From: an uncultured Eubacteriales bacterium
GTDB lineage: Bacteria; Bacillota; Clostridia; Lachnospirales; Lachnospiraceae
Assembly: GCA_900315305.1 (NCBI GenBank)
Contig: OMYS01000012.1
Coordinates: 1 to 42,113 of the forward strand
Direction of reading: 5' to 3'
Length of the DNA: 42,113 nucleotides
The translations under genes were made by a program, and so were the position numbers. How positions within the stretch are numbered: the first letter of the stretch is position 1; each line of letters starts with the position of its first letter. Below are positions 14,894-22,543 of the stretch, one piece after another. The notes under the pieces were generated by a model, which had not been told where the DNA came from, did not search any database, and saw only the letters and a list, made by a program, of their open reading frames with translations.

Positions 14894-15514
14894 ATGCCAA
14901 GAGGATCAGAAGAACTTACAGAGAGCAGAAAAGAAGAGATCGTGGATGCGTGCGCAAGGCTGTATCAGACCATGAATTACCGCGACATCACGATCAAGGA
15001 GATCAGCACGGAGACCAGCTTCTCGAGACCGTCGATCTATAACTATTTCGAGACGAAGGAGGAAATTTTCCTGGCCCTTCTGACCAGGGAGTATCACGCC
15101 TGGACAGAGGATGTTCTGGAGCTGGCGAAGAGGCCTGAGAAGTTGACGAGGGACGCATTTGCCGCACGATTTTCAGAAATTCTGGCAAAGCGGGTGACTT
15201 TACTTAAGATTTCATCGATGAACCTTTATGAGATCGAGGACCACAGCCGCCTGGAGCGCCTGGTTGAATTCAAGAAGGAATTCTTATGCGCCATGGACGC
15301 GGTGAAGCGGTGCCTTCAGCATGTCTTCCCGGATATGACGGAGGAGCAGATCGAGGAATTCCGGTATGCATTTTTCCCGTTCATGTACGGTATTTATCCC
15401 TACGTGTACCCGACGGACAAGCAGTGCGAGGCGATGGAGACGGTGGGAATTCCGTTTAAGAAAACAACGGTCTATGAGATGGTCCTTCATTTTCTGAAGC
15501 AGATCCTGCCGTGA
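14894..15514 (+). CDS. TetR-family transcriptional regulator
   Basis: A 206-residue TetR protein. HTH region: 'RKEEIVDACARLYQ' then 'YRDITIKEISTETSFSRPSI' and 'YNYFETKEEIFLALL', the family's typical N-terminal block. The C-terminal ligand/dimer domain is variable and the ligand unknown. Start ATG 14894 follows AAAGGTGG; the 12 upstream codons overlap the operator. It precedes the CMD-cupin gene by 57 bp on the same strand, so both may be co-transcribed from the 14825 promoter and induced together. Confidence 0.9.
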   Translation: MPRGSEELTESRKEEIVDACARLYQTMNYRDITIKEISTETSFSRPSIYNYFETKEEIFLALLTREYHAWTEDVLELAKRPEKLTRDAFAARFSEILAKRVTLLKISSMNLYEIEDHSRLERLVEFKKEFLCAMDAVKRCLQHVFPDMTEEQIEEFRYAFFPFMYGIYPYVYPTDKQCEAMETVGIPFKKTTVYEMVLHFLKQILP

Positions 15515-15571
15515 GCGGAATTTGTACAGGCAATCATTTGTGAAGAAGCTTTGAAACAGGAGGAAAATGAG

Positions 15572-16339
15572 ATGAGCAAAATTACACAGACAGCAGGCAG
15601 AAATGCGCTTGGCGAATTCGCGCCGGAATTCGCGCATTTTAATGATGACGTACTCTTCGGGGAGAACTGGAACAACCAGGATATCGATTTGAAGACGCGT
15701 TGCATCATCACGGTTGTGGCGCTGATGGCGCAGGGCATCACGGACAGCAGCCTGAAATACCACATTCAGAACGCAAAGAACAACGGCGTGACGCAGAGGG
15801 AAATGGCCGCCGTGATCACGCACGTCGCGTTCTACGCGGGCTGGCCGAAGGCATGGGCTGTCTTTAACCTCGCAAAGGAGGTCTACAATGAGCCGGTGAA
15901 GGAGCTTACAGACAAGGACCGCTACCAGAACACGATCTTCTTCCCGATCGGAGCGCCGAATGACGCCTATGCAAAATATTTTATCGGCCAGAGCTATCTC
16001 GCGCCGGTTTCCACCGAGCAGGTCCCGGTCTTCAACGTGACCTTTGAGCCGGGCTGCCGCAACAACTGGCACATTCATCACGCAAAGTCCGGCGGCGGTC
16101 AGATGCTGATCTGCGTGGGCGGCCGCGGCTATTATCAGGAGTGGGGCAAGGAGCCTGTCGAGATGACGCCGGGCACAGTCGTCAATATTCCGACTGATGT
16201 GAAGCACTGGCACGGCGCAGCTCCGGATTCCTGGTTCTCCCATCTCGCTATCGAGGTTCCCGGTGAGGAGAACTCCAACGAGTGGTGCGAGGCAGTATCG
16301 GACGAGGAGTACCGGAAGGCAGTCTCTGAAGATTGCTGA
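15572..16339 (+). CDS. Carboxymuconolactone decarboxylase-like / cupin fusion protein
   Basis: A 255-residue two-domain protein. Residues ~20-115 form a CMD/AhpD-like helical domain ('TRCIITVVALMAQGITDSSL', 'HIQNAKNNGVTQREMAAVIT'), and ~130-230 a cupin with metal-ligand pattern 'NNWHIHHAKSGGGQMLICVG' ... 'VKHWHGAAPDSWFSHLAIE'. The pair is often found near oxidoreductases and regulated by LysR or TetR proteins; a role in quinone or aromatic carbonyl handling is suggested but not shown. Start: the ATG at 15572 follows CAGGAGG with good spacing, better than the TTG at 15551. Probably in the TetR transcription unit. Confidence 0.88.
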   Translation: MSKITQTAGRNALGEFAPEFAHFNDDVLFGENWNNQDIDLKTRCIITVVALMAQGITDSSLKYHIQNAKNNGVTQREMAAVITHVAFYAGWPKAWAVFNLAKEVYNEPVKELTDKDRYQNTIFFPIGAPNDAYAKYFIGQSYLAPVSTEQVPVFNVTFEPGCRNNWHIHHAKSGGGQMLICVGGRGYYQEWGKEPVEMTPGTVVNIPTDVKHWHGAAPDSWFSHLAIEVPGEENSNEWCEAVSDEEYRKAVSEDC

Positions 16340-16370
16340 GGGAAAAGGTGTCAAAGGTGTTGGTGCCATG

Positions 16371-16440
16371 GGTAAAGGTGTCAGGTTCGGATTAAAAAAG
16401 AATAAAGTCGTTTATAAAAATTTAATCGGAACCTGACACC
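16371..16440. repeat. 70-bp palindromic repeat, left copy
   Basis: From 16377 the element begins GGTGTCAGGTTCGGATT and ends AATCGGAACCTGACACC, so it is bounded by ~16-bp inverted ends and could fold into a long hairpin with an AT-rich centre. The copy at 18132-18201 differs at only two positions. It looks like a MITE or REP/RAYT-mobilised element. No transposase is nearby. Confidence 0.75.
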
Positions 16441-16477
16441 TGACACCGACAACACCAGACAAGCGGGAGGAGAGAAA

Positions 16478-18121
16478 GTGGCAGATAAAAATGCAACAGG
16501 AACGGTCCGGGATGGCAGCCGCCGGATCCTGCAGAACAAGCTGTACCTGTATCTGACGGAATTTTTTTCAGGCATGGCGGTCATGGCTGTGGAGATCGGC
16601 GCGCAGCGTCTGATTTCCCCGTATTTTTCATCATCACAGATCGTCTGGACAATCATCATCGGCATGATCATGATTGCGATGGCCGGCGGCAACGTGTACG
16701 GCGGACGAAAGGCGGACAAGGACCCGAATCCGGACAAGCTCTACGGAAGGATCCTGTTTTCTGCCGCCTGGCTGTCGCTCATCCCGTTTCTCGGGAAATA
16801 TGTCATCGTCGGGATCTCCGCGGTTGTCATTTTCTCGGTCAACGCGAACTACCTGATTATAGCGGCCTTTGCGACCTGTCTGATTCTCTTTGTATTCCCG
16901 CTGTTTCTGCTGGGGACGGTGACGCCCTCCCTGGCGAAGTATACGATGGACTCGCTGTCCGACAACGGGAAAATCGTCGGGACTCTCGGGGCCATGAATA
17001 CGATCGGCAGCATTATCGGAACATTCCTGCCGACCTTCGTGACAATCCCGGCGGTCGGGACAAACATCACATTTCTGATTTTCTCGGGCATCCTTGCCGC
17101 GCTGTCTGCGATTTATTTTATCAGCGTTGGAAAAGGGAAGGCCCTGCGCCGCGTCGGACCGGCAGCGGCCATTTTCCTCATTGGATGCATTCTGGGGCAT
17201 GAGACGAATTTTGCGTTCTGGGAATCAAGAGACGGGCTCCTCTACGAGGGCGAGTCGGTCTACAACTATCTCCGCGTGCAGGACAGCCCGGAGCAGACGG
17301 TCCTGTCGACAAATGTCCTCTTCGGCGTCCAGTCGGTGCTGGAGAAGACGGACAATCTGACCGGCATGTACTATGACTATGCGCTTGCGGCGCCATTTAT
17401 GACAAATGCAGATCTGCAGGACGGAGAGGATGTCCTCGTTCTCGGCATGGGCTCGGGAACGTACGCGCGGCAGCTTATGCGCTATCTGCCGGACACGAGC
17501 GTGTCGGGCGTTGAGATCGACAGGAAGATTACAAGCCTCGCCCATGAATACTTTCAGCTGCCGGACAGTGTGCCGGTGACGGAGTATGACGGGCGTGCCT
17601 ATCTGAATGAGACGGACCAAAAGTACGACGTGATCATGGTCGATGCCTATCAGGATATCACGATCCCGTTTCAGATGTCATCGACGGAATTCTTTCAGAG
17701 CGTGAAGGGGCATCTTAAGTCCGGCGGCGTCATGGTCGTGAACCTCAACATGCACGGCACGGAGCAGGGCGGCATCGCGGACTGGCTCTCGGATACGATC
17801 GCCGGCGTCTTTCCGGAGGTCATGACCGTCGACGTCCCGGGAAATACAAACCGGGAGCTTTTTGCCGGCGGCGCGGGCATGAAGGAAAAGCTTGCGAAGC
17901 ACACGCAGGATGCAGAAAATGAGCAGCTCCGGGGCCTTTTAACGCAGATCTCGGACCAGGTGTCGGTCTACCGGTCGGGCGGCCGCACGCTGACCGATGA
18001 CAAGGCACCCGTCGAGCTTCTCGGTATGAAGGAGCTCGACGGGCTGATCCGCCAGGAGGCGGAGCCATATAAGAAGATTTACAGAGAAGAGGGCCTGCAG
18101 GGCCTGCTCGGATCATTCTGA
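16478..18121 (+). CDS. Membrane-anchored spermidine-synthase-like methyltransferase-fold protein (fused MFS/spermidine synthase)
   Basis: A 547-residue fusion. Residues ~25-240 carry seven or so membrane helices ('FFSGMAVMAVEIGAQRLISP', 'LLGTVTPSLAKYTMD', 'IGSIIGTFLPTF'); ~255-500 form a spermidine-synthase-like Rossmann domain with 'VLVLGMGSGTYARQLMRYLP', 'SGVEIDRKIT' and 'YDVIMVDAYQDITIPFQMSS'. Such fusions are widespread; aminopropyl transfer is unproven and some members may act on other substrates. Start is GTG 16478 behind GGGAGGA. The gene stands alone between two near-identical 70-bp repeats, which may mark its capture or simply double insertion. Confidence 0.88.
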   Translation: MADKNATGTVRDGSRRILQNKLYLYLTEFFSGMAVMAVEIGAQRLISPYFSSSQIVWTIIIGMIMIAMAGGNVYGGRKADKDPNPDKLYGRILFSAAWLSLIPFLGKYVIVGISAVVIFSVNANYLIIAAFATCLILFVFPLFLLGTVTPSLAKYTMDSLSDNGKIVGTLGAMNTIGSIIGTFLPTFVTIPAVGTNITFLIFSGILAALSAIYFISVGKGKALRRVGPAAAIFLIGCILGHETNFAFWESRDGLLYEGESVYNYLRVQDSPEQTVLSTNVLFGVQSVLEKTDNLTGMYYDYALAAPFMTNADLQDGEDVLVLGMGSGTYARQLMRYLPDTSVSGVEIDRKITSLAHEYFQLPDSVPVTEYDGRAYLNETDQKYDVIMVDAYQDITIPFQMSSTEFFQSVKGHLKSGGVMVVNLNMHGTEQGGIADWLSDTIAGVFPEVMTVDVPGNTNRELFAGGAGMKEKLAKHTQDAENEQLRGLLTQISDQVSVYRSGGRTLTDDKAPVELLGMKELDGLIRQEAEPYKKIYREEGLQGLLGSF

Positions 18122-18131
18122 AGGGAAAGGA

Positions 18132-18201
18132 GGTAAAGGTGCCAGGTACGGATTAAAAAAGAATAAAGTCGTTTATAAAAATTTAATCGGAACCTGACAC
18201 C
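18132..18201. repeat. 70-bp palindromic repeat, right copy
   Basis: 68 of 70 positions are identical to 16371-16440, in the same orientation. The two differences lie in the left arm (GGTGCCAGGTAC versus GGTGTCAGGTTC) and weaken the stem. Confidence 0.75.
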
Positions 18202-18236
18202 AGAGATAGACACCAGAGACGCCAGACCGCGCGGTT

Positions 18237-19628
18237 TTATGTGTGCCTTACGACCTCGAACCGCTGGAGCTTCACCGGCTCCTCGTCGCGGATGCCGGCC
18301 TTCCGCTTTGCAATTTCGATCTGCTCTTCGACGGTGTCGACGCCGTCGAGATCGGGCAGGAGAAGTCCGCGGCGGCGGCCCTTCGTGACGATGACGCCGT
18401 ACCTCTTCACGTCAAGAAGCGCCGGCGAGTCGATGTCCTCGGGCTCGCTGAGAACATCCACGCTGTATTCCAGGTGGCTCAGCTCATTTTCAAGGACCGG
18501 ATGGAAGCGCGGGTCACGGGTCGCGGCGGAAATGGCATTGCGGATGATTTCCTCTGCGATGCAGCTGTAGCAGGGCAGAATCGTCCCGATGCAGCCGCGA
18601 AGCTCCCCGTCCTTGTGCAGTGAGCAGAATACGCCGGCTTTTCGATCCAGCATGTCGTCCGGCACGTCTCCCTTCTTCGGGACGCGGAGCGTCTTTCCGG
18701 TGCGGATGTAGGTCTCGACCGTCCGGCGGGCAAGCGCCGTGTACGGGTCTTCGCCCTCTCTTGCGGCCGCGATTTTCTTCTCCTGCTCTGCCTCGTACTG
18801 GTCGAGGAAATTTCTGTGCGGATCGGTCCCGGTCACACGGAATGTGCAGACGCCGTAGCCGACTCCCGTCACGTCCTGATGGGAGAGCCAGCGGGCATCC
18901 ACTGACCGGCGGTCGAGCGCGCCCGCCATAATGACAAATGAACGGTGCCCGCACTCCGCGGCCTTCTCAAGCAGTACCGGGTCAAAGGAGAGAAGCTCGC
19001 CGAGTGCTCCGCGCGAGCAGACATCCTCAAGCTTCCTGTCATAGACCGGTCCGTGCGGGTCAAACCCATACGGGCCGGTTTCCTTCAGCTTGTGGGAGAG
19101 GTCGCCGCTTGCGACGTAGACGACCCGGCGGCCGAGCTCATCCGCCGCCTGCTGCACGAGCATGCCGAAGCGGTACTGCTCCGCGAGGGAAATGCCCGAG
19201 ATGCCGAGGCGGACCAGGCGGAAGTTTTTGTATTTCTTGAGAATAAAATAGAGCGGAACGATCGTCCCGTGGTCGAGCGAGGGATCGCGCTCCCCGAGAT
19301 AGCCGGCCGGAATCTTATGTTCATCCGCGAGATCGCAGAGCTGCGAGGAGAGCTCCTCGTCGTAATCCCGCTCAATCCGCACCTGCGGCGCACGGAAGCG
19401 CGCCATGCTCCCCTCGGCGTGCGTGCCGGGCGAGATGTGCAGATAGTCCGCGTACATAATGCTGTGCGGCGACGACAGAACGATCGTCTCCGGCTTCAAC
19501 TCCGCCACAAAATCCGCGGCCTTCTCATAGGCATTGATTGTTTCCTGAATCTGCCGCTCCGATCCTCTGCCGACCTCCGGCAGAATCATCGGCGGATGCG
19601 GCACCATGATTGCTCCGACAACAGACAT
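18237..19628 (-). CDS. AmmeMemoRadiSam system protein: MEMO (B) fused to AMMECR1 (A)
   Basis: A 463-residue fusion. The N-terminal ~265 residues are a MEMO-like member of the LigB extradiol-dioxygenase fold ('VVGAIMVPHPPMILPEVGRG', 'LSSPHSIMYADYLHIS', 'DPSLDHGTIVPLYFI', 'YVASGDLSHKL'). The C-terminal ~180 residues are AMMECR1 ('LRGCIGTILP', 'SVDVLSEPEDI', 'GRRRGLLLPDLDGVDTVEEQ'). With the radical SAM gene upstream it makes the three-part AmmeMemoRadiSam system, whose function is unknown in bacteria. Start: ATG 19628 has AGGAGG at 8 nt; a GTG three codons earlier directly abuts that site and cannot use it. Confidence 0.92.
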   Translation of the reverse strand: MSVVGAIMVPHPPMILPEVGRGSERQIQETINAYEKAADFVAELKPETIVLSSPHSIMYADYLHISPGTHAEGSMARFRAPQVRIERDYDEELSSQLCDLADEHKIPAGYLGERDPSLDHGTIVPLYFILKKYKNFRLVRLGISGISLAEQYRFGMLVQQAADELGRRVVYVASGDLSHKLKETGPYGFDPHGPVYDRKLEDVCSRGALGELLSFDPVLLEKAAECGHRSFVIMAGALDRRSVDARWLSHQDVTGVGYGVCTFRVTGTDPHRNFLDQYEAEQEKKIAAAREGEDPYTALARRTVETYIRTGKTLRVPKKGDVPDDMLDRKAGVFCSLHKDGELRGCIGTILPCYSCIAEEIIRNAISAATRDPRFHPVLENELSHLEYSVDVLSEPEDIDSPALLDVKRYGVIVTKGRRRGLLLPDLDGVDTVEEQIEIAKRKAGIRDEEPVKLQRFEVVRHT

Positions 19629-19726
19629 AATAGCCACCTCCTAAATAGTAATATTCAGTACCTCTCGAAATGATCCGGAAATTGAGCAAGAAGCTCACTC
19701 ACAGGGGGATTTTTGACGTACTTCTC

Positions 19727-19744
19727 CTCCGGGGCGCTGAATAG
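19727..19744 (+). repeat. REP-like repeat, partial copy C
   Basis: Only the tail TCCGGGGCGCTGAATAG of the family is preserved, in the gap between the two AmmeMemoRadiSam genes. Confidence 0.4.
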
Positions 19745-19763
19745 TTACCGAAATTTACTGCAC

Positions 19764-20600
19764 TCAGCAGTTCCCGACGAAGACGTTCGGAAGATACCTT
19801 CTCGCCACGTCTGCGAGATGATAGACGGTCCGCACATCGGTTGCGGGCGTATCGAGCTTCCACCGCGGAAAATACCGGGTGATGTGATAAGCGATCGGCT
19901 CCTTTGAAGGAAGAGAGGCGAGCCACTTCGCGGCCCCTGCGATTTCCTCCTCCGAGTCATTCTTCCCGAGAATGATAAGCGTCGTCACCTCCACGTGGCA
20001 GTGCGCGGCGGCCGTCCGGATAAAGTCCTTCGTCCCGGCAAGATTCCCTCCGACAAAGTCCGTATAGAACTCGTCCGTGAATCCTTTTAAGTCGATGTTC
20101 ATCGCGTCGATATAAGGGAGAAGCTCATTTAACACGGCGGGCTCAGCGGTCCCGTTCGTCACGAGCACGTTCAGCATGTCCGTCTCATGGATCAGCCTTG
20201 CGGCGTCCCGCACATATTCCCAGGACGTGAGCATCTCATTGTAGGTGTAGGCCACGCCGATTGTCTCGGGATGCCGCGCCTTTGTCTCCTCCGTGAGGTA
20301 GAGGAGCTCCTCCGGGCTCACATACCTTGTCCCCTCGCGGTCTCTCTTCTGCGAGATTGTAAAATTCTGGCAGAAGGGACAGGCCAGGTTGCAGCCGTAG
20401 CTTCCTGCCGACACAACGAGACTTCCGGGATGAAACATGGCGAGCGGCTTCTTCTCGATCGGGTCGAGGGCAAGAGATGTCAGATATCCGTAGCTTTCGC
20501 AGACGACCCGGCCGTTCCGGCAGACCCTCGCGCCGCAGAAGCCCTTCTGGCCCTCCTTCAGATGGCAGTGCCGGAAGCAGGTATTGCAGATCGCACCCAT
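19764..20600 (-). CDS. amrS: AmmeMemoRadiSam system radical SAM enzyme
   Basis: A 278-residue radical SAM protein of the pyruvate-formate-lyase-activase-like group. N-terminal cysteines 'CNTCFRHCHL' and 'GFCGARVCRNG' precede the SAM-cluster motif CNLACPFCQN, then 'PETIGVAYTYNEMLTSWEYV' and 'NVLVTNGTAEPAVL'. This is the signature of the enzyme that always accompanies MEMO and AMMECR1 homologues. It lies 135 bp upstream of the fused MEMO-AMMECR1 gene on the same strand, so they are probably expressed together. Start ATG behind AAGGAGG. Its substrate, perhaps a residue in a partner protein, is not known. Confidence 0.92.
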   Translation of the reverse strand: MGAICNTCFRHCHLKEGQKGFCGARVCRNGRVVCESYGYLTSLALDPIEKKPLAMFHPGSLVVSAGSYGCNLACPFCQNFTISQKRDREGTRYVSPEELLYLTEETKARHPETIGVAYTYNEMLTSWEYVRDAARLIHETDMLNVLVTNGTAEPAVLNELLPYIDAMNIDLKGFTDEFYTDFVGGNLAGTKDFIRTAAAHCHVEVTTLIILGKNDSEEEIAGAAKWLASLPSKEPIAYHITRYFPRWKLDTPATDVRTVYHLADVARRYLPNVFVGNC

Positions 20601-20642
20601 CGTTCTCCTCCTTTCCGCAGCTCTATGCTGATTTGATCGTAC

Positions 20643-20690
20643 CTATTCAGCACTCCGGATTCGGAGCGCTTCGCATTCCTTGCTGTACCG
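20643..20690 (-). repeat. REP-like repeat, copy D
   Basis: Read on the reverse strand it gives CAGCAAGGAATGCGAAGCGC then TCCGAATCCGGAGTGCTGAA, closely related to copy A. It sits between the divergent radical SAM and hydrolase genes. Confidence 0.65.
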
Positions 20691-20809
20691 AATAACTACA
20701 TTGTATCACGAAAATGCAGGACAGATCGCATGACGGAGGTGTCTTTGCGAGTGGAAAAATAAAGCGGGATGTGGTATTGTCCGAGGTGCAATGGAGGACT
20801 GAAAACGAG

Positions 20810-21367
20810 ATGAACAGACTGGCTGTAATTTTTCCGGGAATCGGATACAATTTCGACAGGCCGCTCCTGCATTTTGCGGAGAAGCAGGCCTTGCACTACG
20901 GGTATGAGATCAGGCATGTCACGTACTCCGGCTTCGACAAGAAGGGGATGCGCGGCAATGCGCAGAAAATGAAGAGCGCCTTTCAGCTCGCGATGGAGCA
21001 GACGGAGCGGCAGCTCGCCGATGTTTCCTGGGACAAATACGAGAGGATTGTCTTTATCTCAAAGAGCATCGGGACGGTGGCCGCGGCGCACTACGCTGAA
21101 CGGCATGGGATTGCTGCGGTGCAGATCCTGTTCACGCCGTTCCCGGAGACGTTTGAGGGCGCGGCGATTGATCAGGGCCTTGCATTTCACGCGAGAACGG
21201 ACCCGTGGATGGACGACGGCGAGACTGTCCGTGCGGCCGAGGAAGCCGGCGTTTCGATGATCTGCTATCCGGAGGGGAATCACTCGCTTGAGACCGGGGA
21301 CGTGATCCGGGACATCGATACGCTGGCGGATGTCTTCCGAAGGACGGAGGAGCTGTATCGGGAGTGA
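20810..21367 (+). CDS. Alpha/beta-hydrolase-fold protein, small
   Basis: A 185-residue protein with an alpha/beta hydrolase core: 'RLAVIFPGIGYNFDRPLL' at the N-terminus, 'RIVFISKSIGTVAAAHYAER' with the nucleophile elbow reading S-K-S-I-G, 'GIAAVQILFTPFPET' and a terminal 'YPEGNHSLETGD' with the catalytic His. This resembles phosphoglycolate/AXE1-like small hydrolases of Firmicutes. Start ATG 20810 follows GGAGG; the 32 codons upstream in frame are unlikely. Substrate unknown. Confidence 0.75.
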   Translation: MNRLAVIFPGIGYNFDRPLLHFAEKQALHYGYEIRHVTYSGFDKKGMRGNAQKMKSAFQLAMEQTERQLADVSWDKYERIVFISKSIGTVAAAHYAERHGIAAVQILFTPFPETFEGAAIDQGLAFHARTDPWMDDGETVRAAEEAGVSMICYPEGNHSLETGDVIRDIDTLADVFRRTEELYRE

Positions 21368-21469
21368 GGCATGCTGCAGCCTGCTTCGCATACAGGCCTG
21401 CGTGCGTTCAGGCCTGGCACGGAGTGATTCATACCAGATGGGTACAGGCATCACAGAGGCGGTTTCTGG

Positions 21470-21498
21470 TTGACAGTATTTCTTCGGGCAGGTAAAAT
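21470..21498 (+). promoter_or_regulatory. Promoter of the TDT-cooS unit
   Basis: TTGACA (21470-21475), 17-nt spacer, TAAAAT (21493-21498), about 55 bp before the TTG start of the transporter. A near-consensus sigma-A promoter. Confidence 0.75.
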
Positions 21499-21553
21499 TA
21501 TAATTACATACAAAACCTGTATGAAAAGTAATAAAAAATAGGAGGGCAGAATT

Positions 21554-22501
21554 TTGAGGCAGCTCATTGAGCGGGTTCCGATTCCGCTGGCCGGCGTGAT
21601 GCTGGCCTTCGCGGCGCTCGGGAATTTTATGAAGAAGACCACAGTACCCGGGTGGTTTATTCCGGAGCTCATTTCCGTGCTGCTTCTTATTTTGCTGCTC
21701 CTGAAGCTTGCCATGTTTCCGCGAATGGTTGAAAATGACATGCGCTTTGGGGCCGTGGCCGGTGCGTCAGGCGCATTTTCGATGGGCCTCATGTACCTCG
21801 GCGCCTGTGCGGGAGGCTTCAGCCATGCGGCGGGAGCCGTGATCTGGTATGCGGGGCTTCTGATCCATGTCCTGCTCATCGTGTACTTCACGGTCCGGTT
21901 CGTGCTTCATTTCCGGATGGAGCAGGTCTATACGACGTGGTTTCTCGTCTATGTCGGAATCGCAGCGGCGTCGCAGGCAGCGGCTTCGTTCGGCCTTGCT
22001 GCGGCGGGACAGTGGATTGTCTGGTATGGACTTGCCGCGACGCTTGTCCTCATGGTCCTCATCACGGTTCGGTACAGACGGATTCCGTCGGAGAGACCGC
22101 TCCGGCCTCTGCTTTCGATTTACGCGGCGCCGGTCAGCCTGTGCCTTGCGGGGTATCTCGCGGCGTTTCCGGATAAGAGCCGGACGCTGGTGCTTGTCCT
22201 TATCATTCTTGCGCAGGTTTTCTATGTGTACGGCCTGATTCAGGCTCTTTGCATGATCGCGGGGCCGTTCTCACCGGCATTTTCGGGATTTACATTTCCA
22301 TTCGTCAGCACGGCGGCTGTTACGTACAGCAGCGCGGTCTTTCTCGGGACGGAGAGCATGGCGGGAAGGATTCTCTTTCCGACAGCCGTGGCGGAGAACT
22401 TGATCGGGGCGGCATTCCTGCTGGCCGTCTTCGTGAGGTATCTCATTTTCCTTGGCGGAAAAAACGCACAACGCATGAGATCCATCGGGCAGGAGAGCTG
22501 A
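21554..22501 (+). CDS. TDT-family (TehA/SLAC1-like) transporter
   Basis: A 315-residue membrane protein with about ten helices, of the tellurite-resistance/dicarboxylate transporter family. Seen: 'RVPIPLAGVMLAFAALGNF' as helix 1 with the family's P-x-P-x-(A/G) start, 'HAAGAVIWYAGLLIHVLLIV', 'TTWFLVYVGIAAASQ' (the W-x-x-x-Y-V-G-I region) and 'FPFVSTAAVTYSSAVFL' in the last third. Homologues carry small anions or dicarboxylates. Start is TTG 21554 behind GGAGGG, there being no better ATG. It lies 42 bp before cooS on the same strand, so it may move a substrate linked to C1 metabolism (inference). Confidence 0.85.
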   Translation: MRQLIERVPIPLAGVMLAFAALGNFMKKTTVPGWFIPELISVLLLILLLLKLAMFPRMVENDMRFGAVAGASGAFSMGLMYLGACAGGFSHAAGAVIWYAGLLIHVLLIVYFTVRFVLHFRMEQVYTTWFLVYVGIAAASQAAASFGLAAAGQWIVWYGLAATLVLMVLITVRYRRIPSERPLRPLLSIYAAPVSLCLAGYLAAFPDKSRTLVLVLIILAQVFYVYGLIQALCMIAGPFSPAFSGFTFPFVSTAAVTYSSAVFLGTESMAGRILFPTAVAENLIGAAFLLAVFVRYLIFLGGKNAQRMRSIGQES

Positions 22502-22543
22502 AAAGAACCAATATCAACGACATCACAAGCATAAGGAGACTGC

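Noticed and set aside
15284..16369. Long reverse-strand frame opposite the TetR and CMD-cupin genes
   Set aside because: Spans two real genes and their gap; Arg/His/Leu-rich translation typical of an antisense frame.
21391..21415. CAGGCCTG inverted repeat as terminator of the 20810 hydrolase
   Set aside because: Two copies of a short self-complementary word without a T-run; too weak to call.
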